DNA from: Globodera rostochiensis
Lineage: Eukaryota; Nematoda; Chromadorea; Rhabditida; Heteroderidae
Direction: 5' to 3'
Length of the DNA stretch: 64,000 bases
Assembly (NCBI GenBank): GCA_018350325.1
Contig: JAEVLN010000024.1
Span: 124,001 to 188,000, forward strand
Numbering within the stretch: position 1 is the first letter of the stretch; each line of letters starts with the position of its first letter. Positions 1 through 10,751 of this stretch are shown piece after piece. The notes below the pieces were generated by a model. It was not told the origin of the DNA. It saw nothing but the letters and a program-made list of their open reading frames with translations, and searched no databases. The translations under genes were made by a program, and so were the position numbers.

Positions 1-121
1 ACCACGGTGATTGTTTAATTGAAAATTTTAATTGAGCAGTTGCTAGAATTTTAAACTTCATAATAACATTTTTGATAATTTTTAATAAAAATAAAATATT
101 TTATTAATTTAATAATTTCAG

Positions 122-401
122 CAACCGACAACTCAACCAGAGAAGCTCGTCTCAACAGCATCAACAGTTAACATTTTATATTTTTTAATATAAAATAAAA
201 TATTTAAACAATTATTGCATTATTAATTTAATAATTTCAGCAACCGACAACCCAACCAGATAAGCTCGTCTCAACAGCATCAACAGTTAACATTTTATAT
301 TTTTTAATATAAAATAAAATATTTAAACAAATATTACATTATTAATTTAATAATTTCAGCAACCGACAACTCAGGCAGGAACCGAAATGACTGACAAGCT
401 C
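122..401 (+). repeat. 119-base tandem exon-intron modules
   Basis: The word CAACCGACAACTCA recurs at 122, 241 and 360, exactly 119 bases apart, with the intervening AT-rich 74 bases also almost identical. Each module holds a 45-base phase-0 exon plus its intron, so adding or losing a module keeps the reading frame. The third copy diverges inside the exon. Confidence 0.85.
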
Positions 402-1075
402 GTCTCAACCACAGGGGAAAATGAGGGGGTTGGTTGTCTAATGAGGAATGTTGTTATTTTAATGAAATTAATCGTTCAAAATAATTGCTTCGATAATTTT
501 ATGAATAAAAAAAAGCATCCAACTTTCGACTGAGCCTCGGGATTGGGACGTAACTGGAGTAAGACGGGCCCAAAATTTGTGGGAAAACCCGGGGCCGTGG
601 CCAAAAAAACGTCCAGGCCAAAAAGCCGAGAATTATGGACCAAATAAAAATTGCTAAAAAAACTGAGACCATATAAGGTTGTTTTAACCGGGCAAATTTC
701 AGTCCCAAAATGTAAAAAAATAGAAATTTCAGTACAACTCCCGCTACCGTTCAACTACTTAACTCTAACTGTAGCAATGCAAAAACCGCGTTTTAAGACA
801 TCGACAACCCAAGCGCAAACGATGCCGACTGAGGTCACACCCACCATGAAACGCGAGGAGGTAATATATAATAGAAAAAATAAAAAATTGGGCATTTTCA
901 TTAAGTTGACAACCCTCAAGAAGTTCGTCATCACATGCACGCCGAACGGTGGCCAAGTCGGTGCCGAGCCGTTCATTCGCCCGGTCTTCGTCGTCATTGT
1001 CACATGTGAATTTTAAATAAAATTTTTGGTAATTTAAATATTAATTTTTTAGACTTGGCAATGCTCGCCGTCTAG
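122..1075 (+). CDS. Thr/Pro-rich, probably GPI-anchored surface protein (3' part; 5' part outside window)
   Basis: Proposed exons are 122-166, 241-285, 360-432, 775-860, 906-1005 and 1053-1075; all are bounded by AG/GT and join in one frame. The first three are near-copies encoding units of the type QPTTQPEKLVSTAST. Exon 4 continues Thr-rich (TSTTQAQTMPTEVTPT). The C terminus has a small-residue stretch (NGGQVGAE) followed by a hydrophobic tail (FIRPVFVVIVTYLAMLAV) and a stop, which is the layout of a GPI-attachment signal. Thr/Pro repeats suggest O-glycosylated, mucin-like coat material (inference). No family is recognised. The upstream exons, including any signal peptide, lie left of the window. 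The 342-base intron 433-774 contains a GC-richer repeat. The exon chain is inferred from phase only, so moderate confidence. Confidence 0.5.
500..690. repeat. GC-richer dispersed repeat inside an intron
   Basis: A stretch rich in CCGGG, GGGCC and GGCC words interrupts AT-rich intron sequence. It resembles the degenerate GC-rich cores seen at 10.8, 11.8, 21.5, 31.9, 37.8 and 54.6 kb. The open frames across it look accidental. No clean terminal repeats were seen. Confidence 0.4.
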
Positions 1076-1725
1076 TCGGATGATGCCACTGCCGACCGTC
1101 GGAGTATAGACATTGAATGAAGAAATGATCAATTTAATATATTAAAATTTAAAAATGCTTTCTTTTTCAATTTAGCCAAAAATAAACTTTGCTTTGAATG
1201 TCCGGTACAGCTTGACGAATTGGAAACAAAGCAACAATAGAAATAATGCATTAAGAATTTTTTATTTAACAGTCGATTGCTTTACAAATTAGGGTTATTC
1301 CCCCCGACCTTTCGAGGCGGGAATGTCGGGCACTTTTTGTTCTGGTCCATTTGGGCATACAATAATACAGTATACCCAAAGGAAACCTTCTGACAGTTTT
1401 GTCAATTATTTATAAAAGTTCATTATTCATCAACTTCTCAGAATTGGTTTCATTTGCTTGTTAGAAACAAAAATTTTCGTTAATTTAATTTAACCAAAAT
1501 TACATTACCATAAAATTGGGCAATTGACGCCATTCAACCAAATTTTTAAAAGAATTGCCAATTGGAAATTATATTAAATTCACTGTCAATTAAAATTTTT
1601 CTCTACATAATAAAGTTTAGATGTTTGAGCAAAATCATAGTATGGGAAGACAAATTCAAATAAAAGTAAATTTCTGAAGTTAACAGACTGGCTTTGTCAA
1701 TTTATGGGTTGTAATTAATTTTACA
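1076..1725. other. Intergenic, no gene seen
   Basis: AT-rich sequence with no coding signal or named repeat. It separates the surface-protein gene from the srsx-like receptor. Confidence 0.5.
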
Positions 1726-3495
1726 ATGTCATTAAATTCAACACTTAGTGAGGTCGGTTTATTTAAAAGTTTAAATTCTTTTTAATTATTCTTAGTTTAT
1801 TTAAGGTCTATCTCGAGTTAACAAATGCTCGTCCCTGCTGGAGTTTGATTATTTTTGCTTCAATTTACACAATTTTGGCAATTGCCGGCATTTTTTGGAA
1901 TTTCTCAGTTATTTACGTTACAATTCGGACAAAGTTTGTTGGCATTTAAATTAAACAAATGTTTAATTAATTAAAGTCTAAACATTTTAAAGAAATATTT
2001 TCAGATCAATGAACAATTCCGCCAACAAATTGTTGGCCATTTATTCGTTTTTCGAAATTGTCCACCAATCTGGCCATTTCTTATTCGCATATTTAGTGTT
2101 TTCTGGCCAATATTTAATGCCCTACAAAACCGTCATTCGAATTCTTACGCCTTCATTATTTGCAGTTTCTTGCACAATTTTTTTACTTTTTTTCACAAGC
2201 ATTGACCGACTAATTTATGTGATTTTTCCGCTAAGGTAAAATTAAAAATGTATTTAAATTTATTTTATTTTAATTTTAGACAATCAGAAAATGTCCTTTT
2301 TTATGTTATGACATTGCCCTTCATCGGGTTATGCAATGTTTTATATTTGTATTCTCAAAGTTGCGATTCCGTAGACAAAACACTCGTTACTGGCACATTG
2401 GGTGATATTGGAATGGCTTCTGTATTATTTTACTCTAGTACTTGTAGCGTTTATAACATTTTATTTCTTTTACTACTATGTAGGGATGGCAAAACAGCGT
2501 ATTTCCTCTATTAGTAACCCATGGGTTACAATTGTTCAAACCCCCCTCGAGGGGGGCGGGGGTTATAATTAGAGGGGGGTTTCAAATAGAGGGGGGGGGG
2601 GGTTACTATTTTTCAAACACCCTCTGGGGGGGGTGGGGTTACAATTAGAAGGGGGGTTTCAAATAGAGTGGGTTACTAATAGAGGAAATACGGTATTAAC
2701 ACCCCAGTAACAAATAGAGATCGGAACGGCCCTGGATTTTGCAGCACTAGATACCGGTTTCCTGGTATTTTAGTCGAATCAGAAAAACAGGATTTTTAAA
2801 TGTTGGCAAATCCAGATCATTTCGAAAAATCCAGATCAGGCGCTCTGCCATTTGAGCGTAGGCTATTTCAGCACGACCATTTTTTTGCTCATTTGGCACT
2901 AAAAATTGCGTGAAAATGCCATTTTTGAGCTTCTCTCTTCCAATATTTCTTTTAAAAATTATTTGAAGTTTCAATGCACCAATTCGCCGGAGTTTATTTG
3001 GCCAACAATAATAAGTGTAATTTTGCTGTCAACAATTGTTCTCTATACGGTCGTTGCATTTGTTATTTACTTCAAAAAATGTATTTTTAATTAAATAAAT
3101 AATATATATTTAAATATTTGTTTTCTATTAAAGCACCGCCCAACTCCAACTCGCACCAATTCAACATTCGCATATTTCGCGCATTGTTTGTCATTATTTC
3201 TGTGAATATTGGCGGATATTTTCTGAATTTTTTTGACATAATCATTATTATAATTCCGATGTTTGGAAATGACATAATGTCAATATGGAAATTAAATCAA
3301 ATCTTTGGCATTCTGTTGAACATCAGTGCCTCCTCCAATGCGCCAATTCTTTATTTTACAAGGTAAAAATAAAAAGTAAATATCAATTATTAAATATTAA
3401 ATACCTTTTTTAGCAAAGAATATCGGAAGGCTTTTGACAAAGAAAGGCAAACGATCATCAAATTGTTCAACAGAAATTCCGTACAACCTCATTGA
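1726..3495 (+). CDS. srsx-like seven-transmembrane chemoreceptor
   Basis: Exons: 1726-1752, 1806-1933, 2005-2235, 2280-about 2479, about 2945-3080, 3134-3362 and 3414-3495. The start was chosen because exon 1 (MSLNSTLSE) joins exon 2 in frame and the same exon pair exists in the paralogue at 37.2 kb. TM1 is followed by NNSANKLLAIYSFFEIVHQ, TM3 ends SIDRLIYVIFPLR (DRY-like), and TM7 contains NAPILY followed by a basic tail (SKEYRKAFDKE), the arrangement of the nematode Srsx family. Likely role: chemosensory GPCR in the plasma membrane of sensory neurons (family knowledge). The exon 4/exon 5 join could not be placed because at least one inverted-repeat element lies between 2480 and about 2940; the gene may or may not still be functional. 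TM5 (WPTIISVILLSTIVLYTVVA) is intact. Confidence 0.75.
2497..2693. mobile_element. Short inverted-repeat element, Tc1/mariner-type termini
   Basis: 24-base terminal inverted repeats at 2497-2520 and 2670-2693 (CCGTATTTCCTCTATTAGTA type, one mismatch) enclose G- and C-rich runs that can fold back. The right end is followed by TA. The same CCGTA...TACGG ends bound the element at 30601-30688. No coding capacity. It lies in the srsx gene between the TM4 and TM5 exons. Confidence 0.7.
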
Positions 3496-4460
3496 GACCC
3501 CAAATGTTCTATTAACTCATTCATCGATTGTTTGTTGCTAAACTCTCCGCAATTCTTCTTCCACTATAAATTTCTGTAAACTTTCCGACTATTTAAAAAA
3601 AATAACAAGAGTTTCTTTGACAGTCTAAAGTAGTAGCCAATAACAAACGGCGGAAGGTCGTCAGTGGAGCTTTTATCTAAATGACTACCTAATTCAATTT
3701 TGACTTTTATTACTTCATTACACAATTACATTAGATTTGAAGTTGTAGCAATTAAATGCTTTAACGGAGGAAATTAAATTTTAAAATCAACCAATTGAGG
3801 GTCAGGAATACAAGTTTTTTGCGAATTCTGTTTTACTTTATAGGGGGAGGAGATCGGTGGTGCCGATAGGCGCCGCCGAAAAAATTTTTGAATTTTTAAC
3901 TCAATTTTTAAGAGATTTCATTTGTATGCCGTAGAATCAATAAACGGCATTATTTTGCAGTTGCATTTTCTTAGTGCAATTTAATTGCGATGATGGGCTG
4001 ACAATAACCCACCAGATTTTGAGCAGTAAATCTCAGCCCCCGGTTTCTCGACAGTCGGATAACGGTCCGGGTTTTGATTTTAGCCCGGTTAACCGACTTT
4101 CCGGGTTTCCCTACAATTTTATAAAAAATCGGAAATTATGAAAAGCCCCGATTTTAGAGCTTTTGCGCTGTAAATTTTTGATTGAGACAATTTTATTTTT
4201 GCATTAAGGTTCTCGCCTTTTTTAGCCTCATATTTTATGGGCATAAATGTCAAATGTTGGCACAATAAAAAATTTATTTTCGAAGAAATTGCAATTTATT
4301 TCGCACAAATCTTGAAGGTATGCTTTACCAAAATAACGGGAAATTGGCACCGGACAATTGGGCACGACACCAATGACAAAGTTAAATTGGCAAAATTTCA
4401 ACACAATGCGAATTAGTAATAAAGCTAAATGTTTTCTCATCTGATCGGAAATTTTGCTGA
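3496..4460. other. Intergenic with two dispersed repeats
   Basis: No gene seen. Around 3846-3885 lies a copy of a dispersed repeat built on the near-palindrome GGTGCCGATAGGCGCCGCC followed by an A-rich run; 4020-4130 carries a CCGGTTAACC-rich degenerate repeat. A minus-strand open frame 4228-4464 overlaps the last exon of the neighbouring gene but shows no family features. Confidence 0.5.
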
Positions 4461-6064
4461 TCAATCTTTACGAATTTTCTTGTTCCCAAACTCCACCGCC
4501 TTCCGATGATAAGCCTCCTCCTTCGAGTGTTTGATCACTTTGTATTTGTTGCTGATCATACTGAACTGGTACACGGCGTTGGCGCCCAAGTTGATGTACA
4601 GCCCGCGCACTTCACCAACATTGTCCTTAATGTGACAAAAATTGAAATTTAATTTGTGTTTGATTCAAATCATTCTGTTTGGACCTTGAATCTTTTCAAT
4701 TTCACCGTTTCAGCCATCGGAATAAGCATTGGTGTCACGGAATTTTCTTCTTTGCAGCTGAAATTCGTGAACTTATTAATTTGGCCAAATGATTGGCTTG
4801 CGGAAAGTACTGGGATTTGTTGACCAAGTGATCGGAATGAAATCAGAATTTTTTTAAACTGTTCCCAGAAAATGGAATTAACGTCTCAAAAAGTTCATAA
4901 ATTGGACTTTTTCGGGATTGGTCCACTGCTGTTCAGCAGAAGTGCCGATTCCAGTATTTCTGTCCAAACATAGTTTGATGTGAAAATTAAAAACAATAAT
5001 TTATTTTTTATAAAAATTTCAAATTTTTCCCCCATGAGTTTGTCAAAACACTACAAGAATTCATTGTCAAAAAAGTGTCGGGCAGGTCGGTTTTTTGCTC
5101 ACTCACTTGTGCTCTACTTTCAGTGTCATGTTGTAGAATTTCCCCTTCGGTTTGTCCATCATGAACAGCCCCCGGCACTCGCGTTGCAATACCACCATCG
5201 GCATGGCGAAAGAGGCAAAGTGCCGTTGGCCTTCCGCAAGGGTCTCCTCGACTTTGTCTTTTTCCATGTCTTCCTCATTAGGATCAAATTCATCATCATC
5301 ATTAACATAGTCGTCGTCGCTGGTGTCTTTGGATTTGAAGTGCGAGCGGCGGCTGGAGTTGGACATGCTCACTTCTCCACTCTTTGCTTTGGGCGAGGAC
5401 TTGACCGCTTTGGTGATGTTGGCAACGGGCAGAGTCAACGAAATTTCACTTGACAAGGCATTTTAGAATTAGAAAAAATGCGACATTTTGCTCAACATAA
5501 ATGTCGACTAAACATTTTCGCTGATTGGACATTCCGACGACATACATTTTGCTGAATCATTCTTTTTGCTTGATTGTTTGAAATGCTTGCTTATGCTAGA
5601 TTTTATAAAGGGTTTGATCTGATCAATCGTCGAAATGTCAATCATCAAAAAATGCCGACATTCTTATGCGCAGAATTTTGAACTTTAATAATTTAGAGAA
5701 AAATGCTTTCATTAGATCAAAATTTAAAACAAACAAAAATCCATTTTTACTCGGTTTTCATTGTTATATCGTCGCAAGAGGTGAAGAAGCTGCCCGCCGG
5801 CAAATTGTACGACAATTGCATGGTGACTTTTATGCTCTTTAATCGGTCAATGTCGTCAGCGGCCACAAGGCACACCACACATCCATCAATCATCAGCAAC
5901 AGTCTGTCTGCAAAAATTTTAAAATTTATGATCGGCACACGACCAGCAGAATTACCAAGCCACAAATCTGAAAATTTTTTTAAGCAATTTTAACCACTGG
6001 ACCCACTTTCATTGTCATCATTGATCCCCCCATCTTCGGGCTTCTTGTTGTCGAAGAATTGCAC
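4461..6064 (-). CDS. Uncharacterised protein with acidic and lysine-rich middle region
   Basis: Exons in transcription order: 6064-5995, 5967-5956, 5907-5751, 5448-5107, 4959-4883, 4809-4685 and 4625-4461 (stop). All internal joins keep phase. The 12-base exon 5956-5967 could instead be read through to 5908. The start is not fixed; an exon further upstream is possible. Visible features: acidic segment (INDDNESGS), a hydrophobic strand (LLLMIDGCVVCLVAADD), a disordered Ser/Lys stretch followed by SDDDYVNDDDEFDPNEED, then a compact-looking C-terminal half with RGLFMM and RGLYINLGANAVYQFSM repeats of a similar motif, ending KKIRKD. I do not recognise the family. The regular splicing and conserved-looking codon use argue that it is real. 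Confidence 0.55.
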
Positions 6065-6224
6065 CTAAAACTGGTACACATGTCAGGCTATATTTATAAA
6101 TGGTTTATTTTTTAATTTGTTTTTTTTGAAACTAAAAATCCTTTTAAAATTATTTAAATGTCGCTATTATTAAGATGCTTTACAGTAACTGACACAAAAA
6201 AATTTTGTATTTTTTAGAGAAGAT

Positions 6225-6844
6225 TTAAAAAAACGATGCCTTGGCGCAATGTTTGAGCTGTTCGTAGTTCGGGTCACCGCAGGAAGGGCTCTTTAATAAA
6301 TATTATTAAATGTTTTTTAAAAATTGAATTTTAACTCACAAAAATTCGCTTATGGAAATAGCTAATGCAGGTTGTGTTCGCATCAATAATGTCATATTCC
6401 AGAGCCGGACGTTCGTATCTTTGTGCTTCTTCGTTCCAATACTTTATTGGGAACATTGACTTTCAGTTAAAGTTTTTTTGTCCCCTCTGGGGTTGATTTA
6501 AGAATGTAGCAAAAAGAGTTGTGCCGCCCTGTTTCAGCTTTTACGAGGAAAAGCCACTTTTTTTACATAATTATTTTTGGGCAAATTACCGCGCATTTGC
6601 CGTTTGACGGGTCATAATACACGTCGCATTTGTTGCCCTCCTTTTTGCCCAATTTTGCGTAATATTCCTTCTCCTTCTGATCGAACTCGGCAACCATTTG
6701 TCCCAACGTTTTGGCACCGGCAGCATTCTTTTCGACATTGGCATCCTTTTTGACATCGGCCTTTTTTTCGACACCGGCGGAGGAAGGCGGCCGCCACAGC
6801 GTCAGCAAAATTGGCAAAAGAGCGAAACGGCAAAATGCCTTCAT
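6225..6844 (-). CDS. Small secreted cysteine-containing protein (about 146 residues)
   Basis: Exons 6844-6590, 6459-6340 and 6290-6225 join in phase 0 and end TAA. The first ATG (6844) begins a signal peptide (MKAFCRFALLPILLTLW, likely cut after the following Pro/Ser/Ala segment). The mature part starts with three imperfect VEKKADVKKDANVEKN repeats, then a charged helix (AEFDQKEKEYYAKLGKKEG). Six cysteines follow in the C-terminal half (CDVYYDPSNGKC, TTC, PSCGDP, HC), suggesting disulfide bonds. No family recognised. Size, signal peptide and cysteines fit a secreted effector or cuticle/gland product, but that is inference. It lies head-to-tail with the gene at 4461-6064 on the same strand. 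Confidence 0.65.
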
Positions 6845-8948
6845 TTCCTATGGGCAATTGTTATTTTACTTTTACTGTAAAGTTTAAATTTTTTCCGGCA
6901 AAAAAAATTTGGACCGTAAACGGAATGGAAAAATGCCGGATTTTTATGTTTCCCGGATTTTCGAATTCCGAAGCCCGTTTTTTGTCCAAAAATTTCGGGG
7001 ATGCCCCTCTGTACTACATTGATCAGACAATTTGGAGTTAGTTAAATGATCATTTCTAAATTCGGTATAGAAATGGTCATTTTTTCATCCGAGTGGACTG
7101 AATGAATAAAAATGAGTGATCAAAATTATGGGAAACGAGTATAATGATAGCGATGAATAAGCCTTATTTTTTTGTTTGGTTTAACGTATTTAATTTATTC
7201 ATCAAAACGAATGTTTTTGCTTAATCGACGACATTATCTGATCATCTGCTGCTGATGGTGTTATACATAAAAAATTATTTTTATTTTATTTTCGGAATTA
7301 ATGTTCGAAGGAAAAACAGTACTTTCGATGAATGTTCACTCTTCCGGAGAGAGTCCATTACAAAGTTATGCAAATTAATATAGTAAAAATAACAAAAAAG
7401 TCAAATTTCGAAGCCGAGATATCCAAGTGTTTGATAAGCTGAAGGATTTAAATAGTGATCTTATTATTTTATAAATTTAAATTTAAAATGATGAAAAAAA
7501 AAAACACAGGAATTATTTCAAATATTGGCAAATAAAAATTGATTTAAAACTGAACTTAAATGTCTACTTAAAATTCAATTTTTTAATTGTCTCAGACTTT
7601 AAAATCTTAATTTAGGGCCTGGTCATAAAATCTTAACATTACTGAATTCCTATAACCAAAAATAAAAACTTACAATATTTTACCTTCGCAATAAAATTCA
7701 CAAATTTATTTTGATAAAATTGCTAATTTTTTCAAACTAAAAATGCACACTTAAAAAAGATTTTTCTTCGACCAAAAATGTACCCCTAAAAACCGAATTT
7801 TCGAAAACTTTTTTTTTGATATTTTTTAAAAAATTTGCGTGTTGGAAATCACTAAATGAGCAAAACTAGGTGAAGGTAGGGAGCTCTTAAATGATTGTTT
7901 TTTTGGCGTAGTAAAAAATCACCATCAGAGTTCATTTTAAAATGTTTAATTGGCTTAAAAGTAAATGAAAATGCCATAAAAATTCCATATTTGACCCCTC
8001 GATTCCATATTTTCAGAGCCGGTTGCCATATTTTCTCGAAGGTGACCTGAGCTCGCTGAGTGAATGGCATGAAATTGCTCACTCACTCACACCAAATCAT
8101 AATTAAAAATTGTGCCTATTGCTCGCCAAATTATCTAACTAAATATTTGATTTGCTATAAAGTCTTTTGAGTTGGTCATTTTTCCGGTAAAAAATTAAAA
8201 CAATGTTTTTTAAAATTTCCGGCGATGAATGACGCGCTTTATTTAAAACAAAATTCAAAAAAATCCACAGAATGTTTAAATTTAACCGCAAACTCAATAT
8301 CTCCAAACTCAAAATGGCTCCAATTCATTGCCCCTAAACACCGTCGCTGGGCCCTGAGCTAACGACGGCACCAATTTGTCAACGTGTGTAGAGTCTTTTT
8401 TAACGCATTATTATTTTTGAATTATAAAAACGAATTTTTTTTTGATTTACGCATCCAGTTTCCCGCTTTAATAAACAGTTTTTACGTTGCTCAATTTTTG
8501 TTTTTGCGCACAGATGCCCAATTCTTCATTCTCAGTTTCCGAAATTAGTTTTGGCACACCGTTGCTTAACGTCAATCGTTTAATGTTAATTAAAAAAACC
8601 TGTTAGCAAAAAGATTGCATATTCTTCCCACAAAACGCTTTTGAAATGCTTATGTCGTCGTCAACTTAATAACTCCGTTTCTTTTTCCCATCAATGAACC
8701 GCTGGCCAACGTCACTTGGCCAAATGTTGTGCCATTTTCAATAAAAATGAAAATTTCCATATTTGTACAATTTACACAAAAACCTATGGGAACCAAAGAA
8801 TTTTGCAGCAAAAATAAAAAGCAACAAAAATTATCATCTGGCCAAAGCCATTTGCCACCATTATTAAAATATTATGGAAACTTAACGCGCAAAATAAATA
8901 AAATATTTTGTTTAAGATTAACGCATTAAATTTTCTGCTCCGCTGGTG
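6845..8948. other. Intergenic, low-complexity AT-rich
   Basis: No gene supported. 7740-7830 contains ACCCCTAAAAA words of a dispersed repeat also present near 11.57, 42.8 and 63.4 kb. 8050-8095 shows GTGAGTGA-like short repeats. 8640-8940 may contain 5' untranslated or upstream exons of the sre-like gene but nothing decisive. Confidence 0.4.
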
Positions 8949-10580
8949 ATGGCTGTTGACGAGCTGAACTTCGTCCTGGCGTTGTTGGAGCTTCTGATCA
9001 ATTTGGCATCCATCCCGGCGTCGGCGCTCAACTCTTTTTTGGTTGCCCGAACGCAGCTGATCCATTTGAACATGAAGTTCATTTTGGTCTATCAAAGCGC
9101 CTGCCTGCTCGTGGTACTGCGCATTTACCTAATTAAACATTGACTGTTCTTGATTTGTGATTTTGAAGGGTTCAAAAAAGTTACAATGCCAAAATTGGAA
9201 CAACCGAAGAGTTTTTCAGAGCAATATTTGCCTTTATTTTTTGTCACCCAGTCGATTAGCTTCTGCAATTTAATAGCAACTGTTGAAAAAGTGTAAATAA
9301 TTAATGACTTGCGCTTGCTGATTTTTGTTTAAGAATAAATTTATAATTTTCTTATTTTTTAGCGTGGCTTTGGCCGTTGCATCATTTGTCTTGGCAAATT
9401 GTCAATCGACCCAATAAATGCCGAACATTCGGGGCCGGCGCGCACCATTTTTTTGTTGGGCGTTTACAATCGTAACTTTTTGGCGCATGTGCTGATCATT
9501 GAACGCATTATGGCCACCGTTTGGCTGATCACATATGAAAAGCAAAAGAGTTGGTTCTTTTCACTGTTGTGGAGTCCGTTGGTGGTAAGACGAAATTTAA
9601 GAATTGTAATTATCATTGTGTTTGTATTAATAAAATTTAAATTAAAAATGTATTAAAAAATGTTTAGTTTTTCGCGGCTCTTTTTAACATTATTATGATG
9701 GGAAACAGCACTTCAACTCTGTTTAACATTGTGACCAATTCATCCATTCTCATCATTGGAATGTTCGAATTTATGGTAAAAAAATTAATCGAATAAAAAA
9801 TTTAAATGATTTTTTTAGGTATTTGTTTGGATTTGGAATTTCAATCGGAGAATTTACATTAGAGGCTTTCCAAACAGGGCGCCCAGCCTGTCGGAAAAAT
9901 ACCAAGTAGCTTAATAGTAATAAAAATATTAAATAATTTTCTATTAAATTTTACTTTAATTTAACACCAAAATAAAACACAAATTTTAATAGTTTTTGCA
10001 AATGATTACAGCTATCAGAAAACATTCGAATTGGGAGACAGCTGACACCGGCGCTCATATGCCATTTTCTGTGTTTATCCATGAATGTGCTGAAATTGTA
10101 TTGGTCCCAATTCGAAGTGCCCGGTTACGACCATCTTTTGCCCGTCACCACACTTTTGGGATCCTTTTTTGGCTTGATGATCGAAATCACCACAATACAG
10201 TAAAATTTATATGTATTTATAATTATTAAAATAAAATTAAGGTTTAAAATGATGTCATTGTTGTTACGTTTGGATATTGATTATAAAATATTTGCAGATT
10301 CCATCCCTTTCTGAAAAGGCGTTTCTGTCAAATGTTGGGTCGTATTTTTGATTGTTTTTGCATTCAACAACTGAGTCGGAGCAATCGAGTTTCACCGGCA
10401 TTTGCTCTAGGCCCTGATCGAAGAATGGGCCAACAAAACGTCAATAACCATCGCGGCAGAAGTTCAATCGCGTTGCATGACATTATCAGTGGCGCAGTTA
10501 TGCCGACATCGATGCAACCCGATCGGCATTTTGCCCTTCTACAGAAGGCCTGGAACGCGGAGAGACCGATACCGAAATGA
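8949..10580 (+). CDS. sre-like seven-transmembrane chemoreceptor
   Basis: Exons: 8949-about 9120, about 9167-9290, 9363-9584, 9668-9775, 9819-9905, 10012-10199 and 10298-10580; joins from exon 2 onward are all in phase. Family signatures of nematode Sre receptors are clear: IHLNMKFILVYQSA in TM2, IIERIMATVWLITYEKQK after TM3, and SEKYQ joined to LSENIRIGRQLTP before TM6, then HPFLKRR after TM7 and a long polar tail. Role: candidate chemosensory GPCR in the plasma membrane (family knowledge). ATG 8949 is chosen as the first in-frame Met before TM1. The exon 1/exon 2 join is off by one base with every canonical donor I tried, consistent with the indel pattern elsewhere in this window. Confidence 0.8.
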
Positions 10581-10743
10581 ATACCGATTTAAAAGCGACG
10601 AATGACTCAATTACCATTTTTTATAAGACATTCTCAGTTTTGGCCCGTCGAAAACAATCTGACTTTTATTTCATTTCCATAAATTAATCTGGGGATTTAT
10701 CAAAATTACGAAAATTTTCGTGAACGGTTAGAAGGATTCATTG
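10581..10743. other. Downstream flank of the sre-like gene
   Basis: AT-rich sequence ending in TTGGTTTTCAG, whose last eight bases are the left target duplication of the next element. Confidence 0.4.
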
Positions 10744-10751
10744 GTTTTCAG

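Noticed and set aside
122..401. CRISPR-like array
   Set aside because: Repeats are directly adjacent 119-base modules without unique spacers, and the sequence is from an animal nuclear genome.
651..1016. 121-codon plus-strand open frame
   Set aside because: It runs through a GC-rich repeat and an intron; only part of it overlaps the proposed exons 775-860 and 906-1005, which are better explained by splicing.
4980..5453. 157-codon plus-strand open frame
   Set aside because: Antisense image of the acidic exon 5107-5448, which has proper splice sites and phase on the minus strand.
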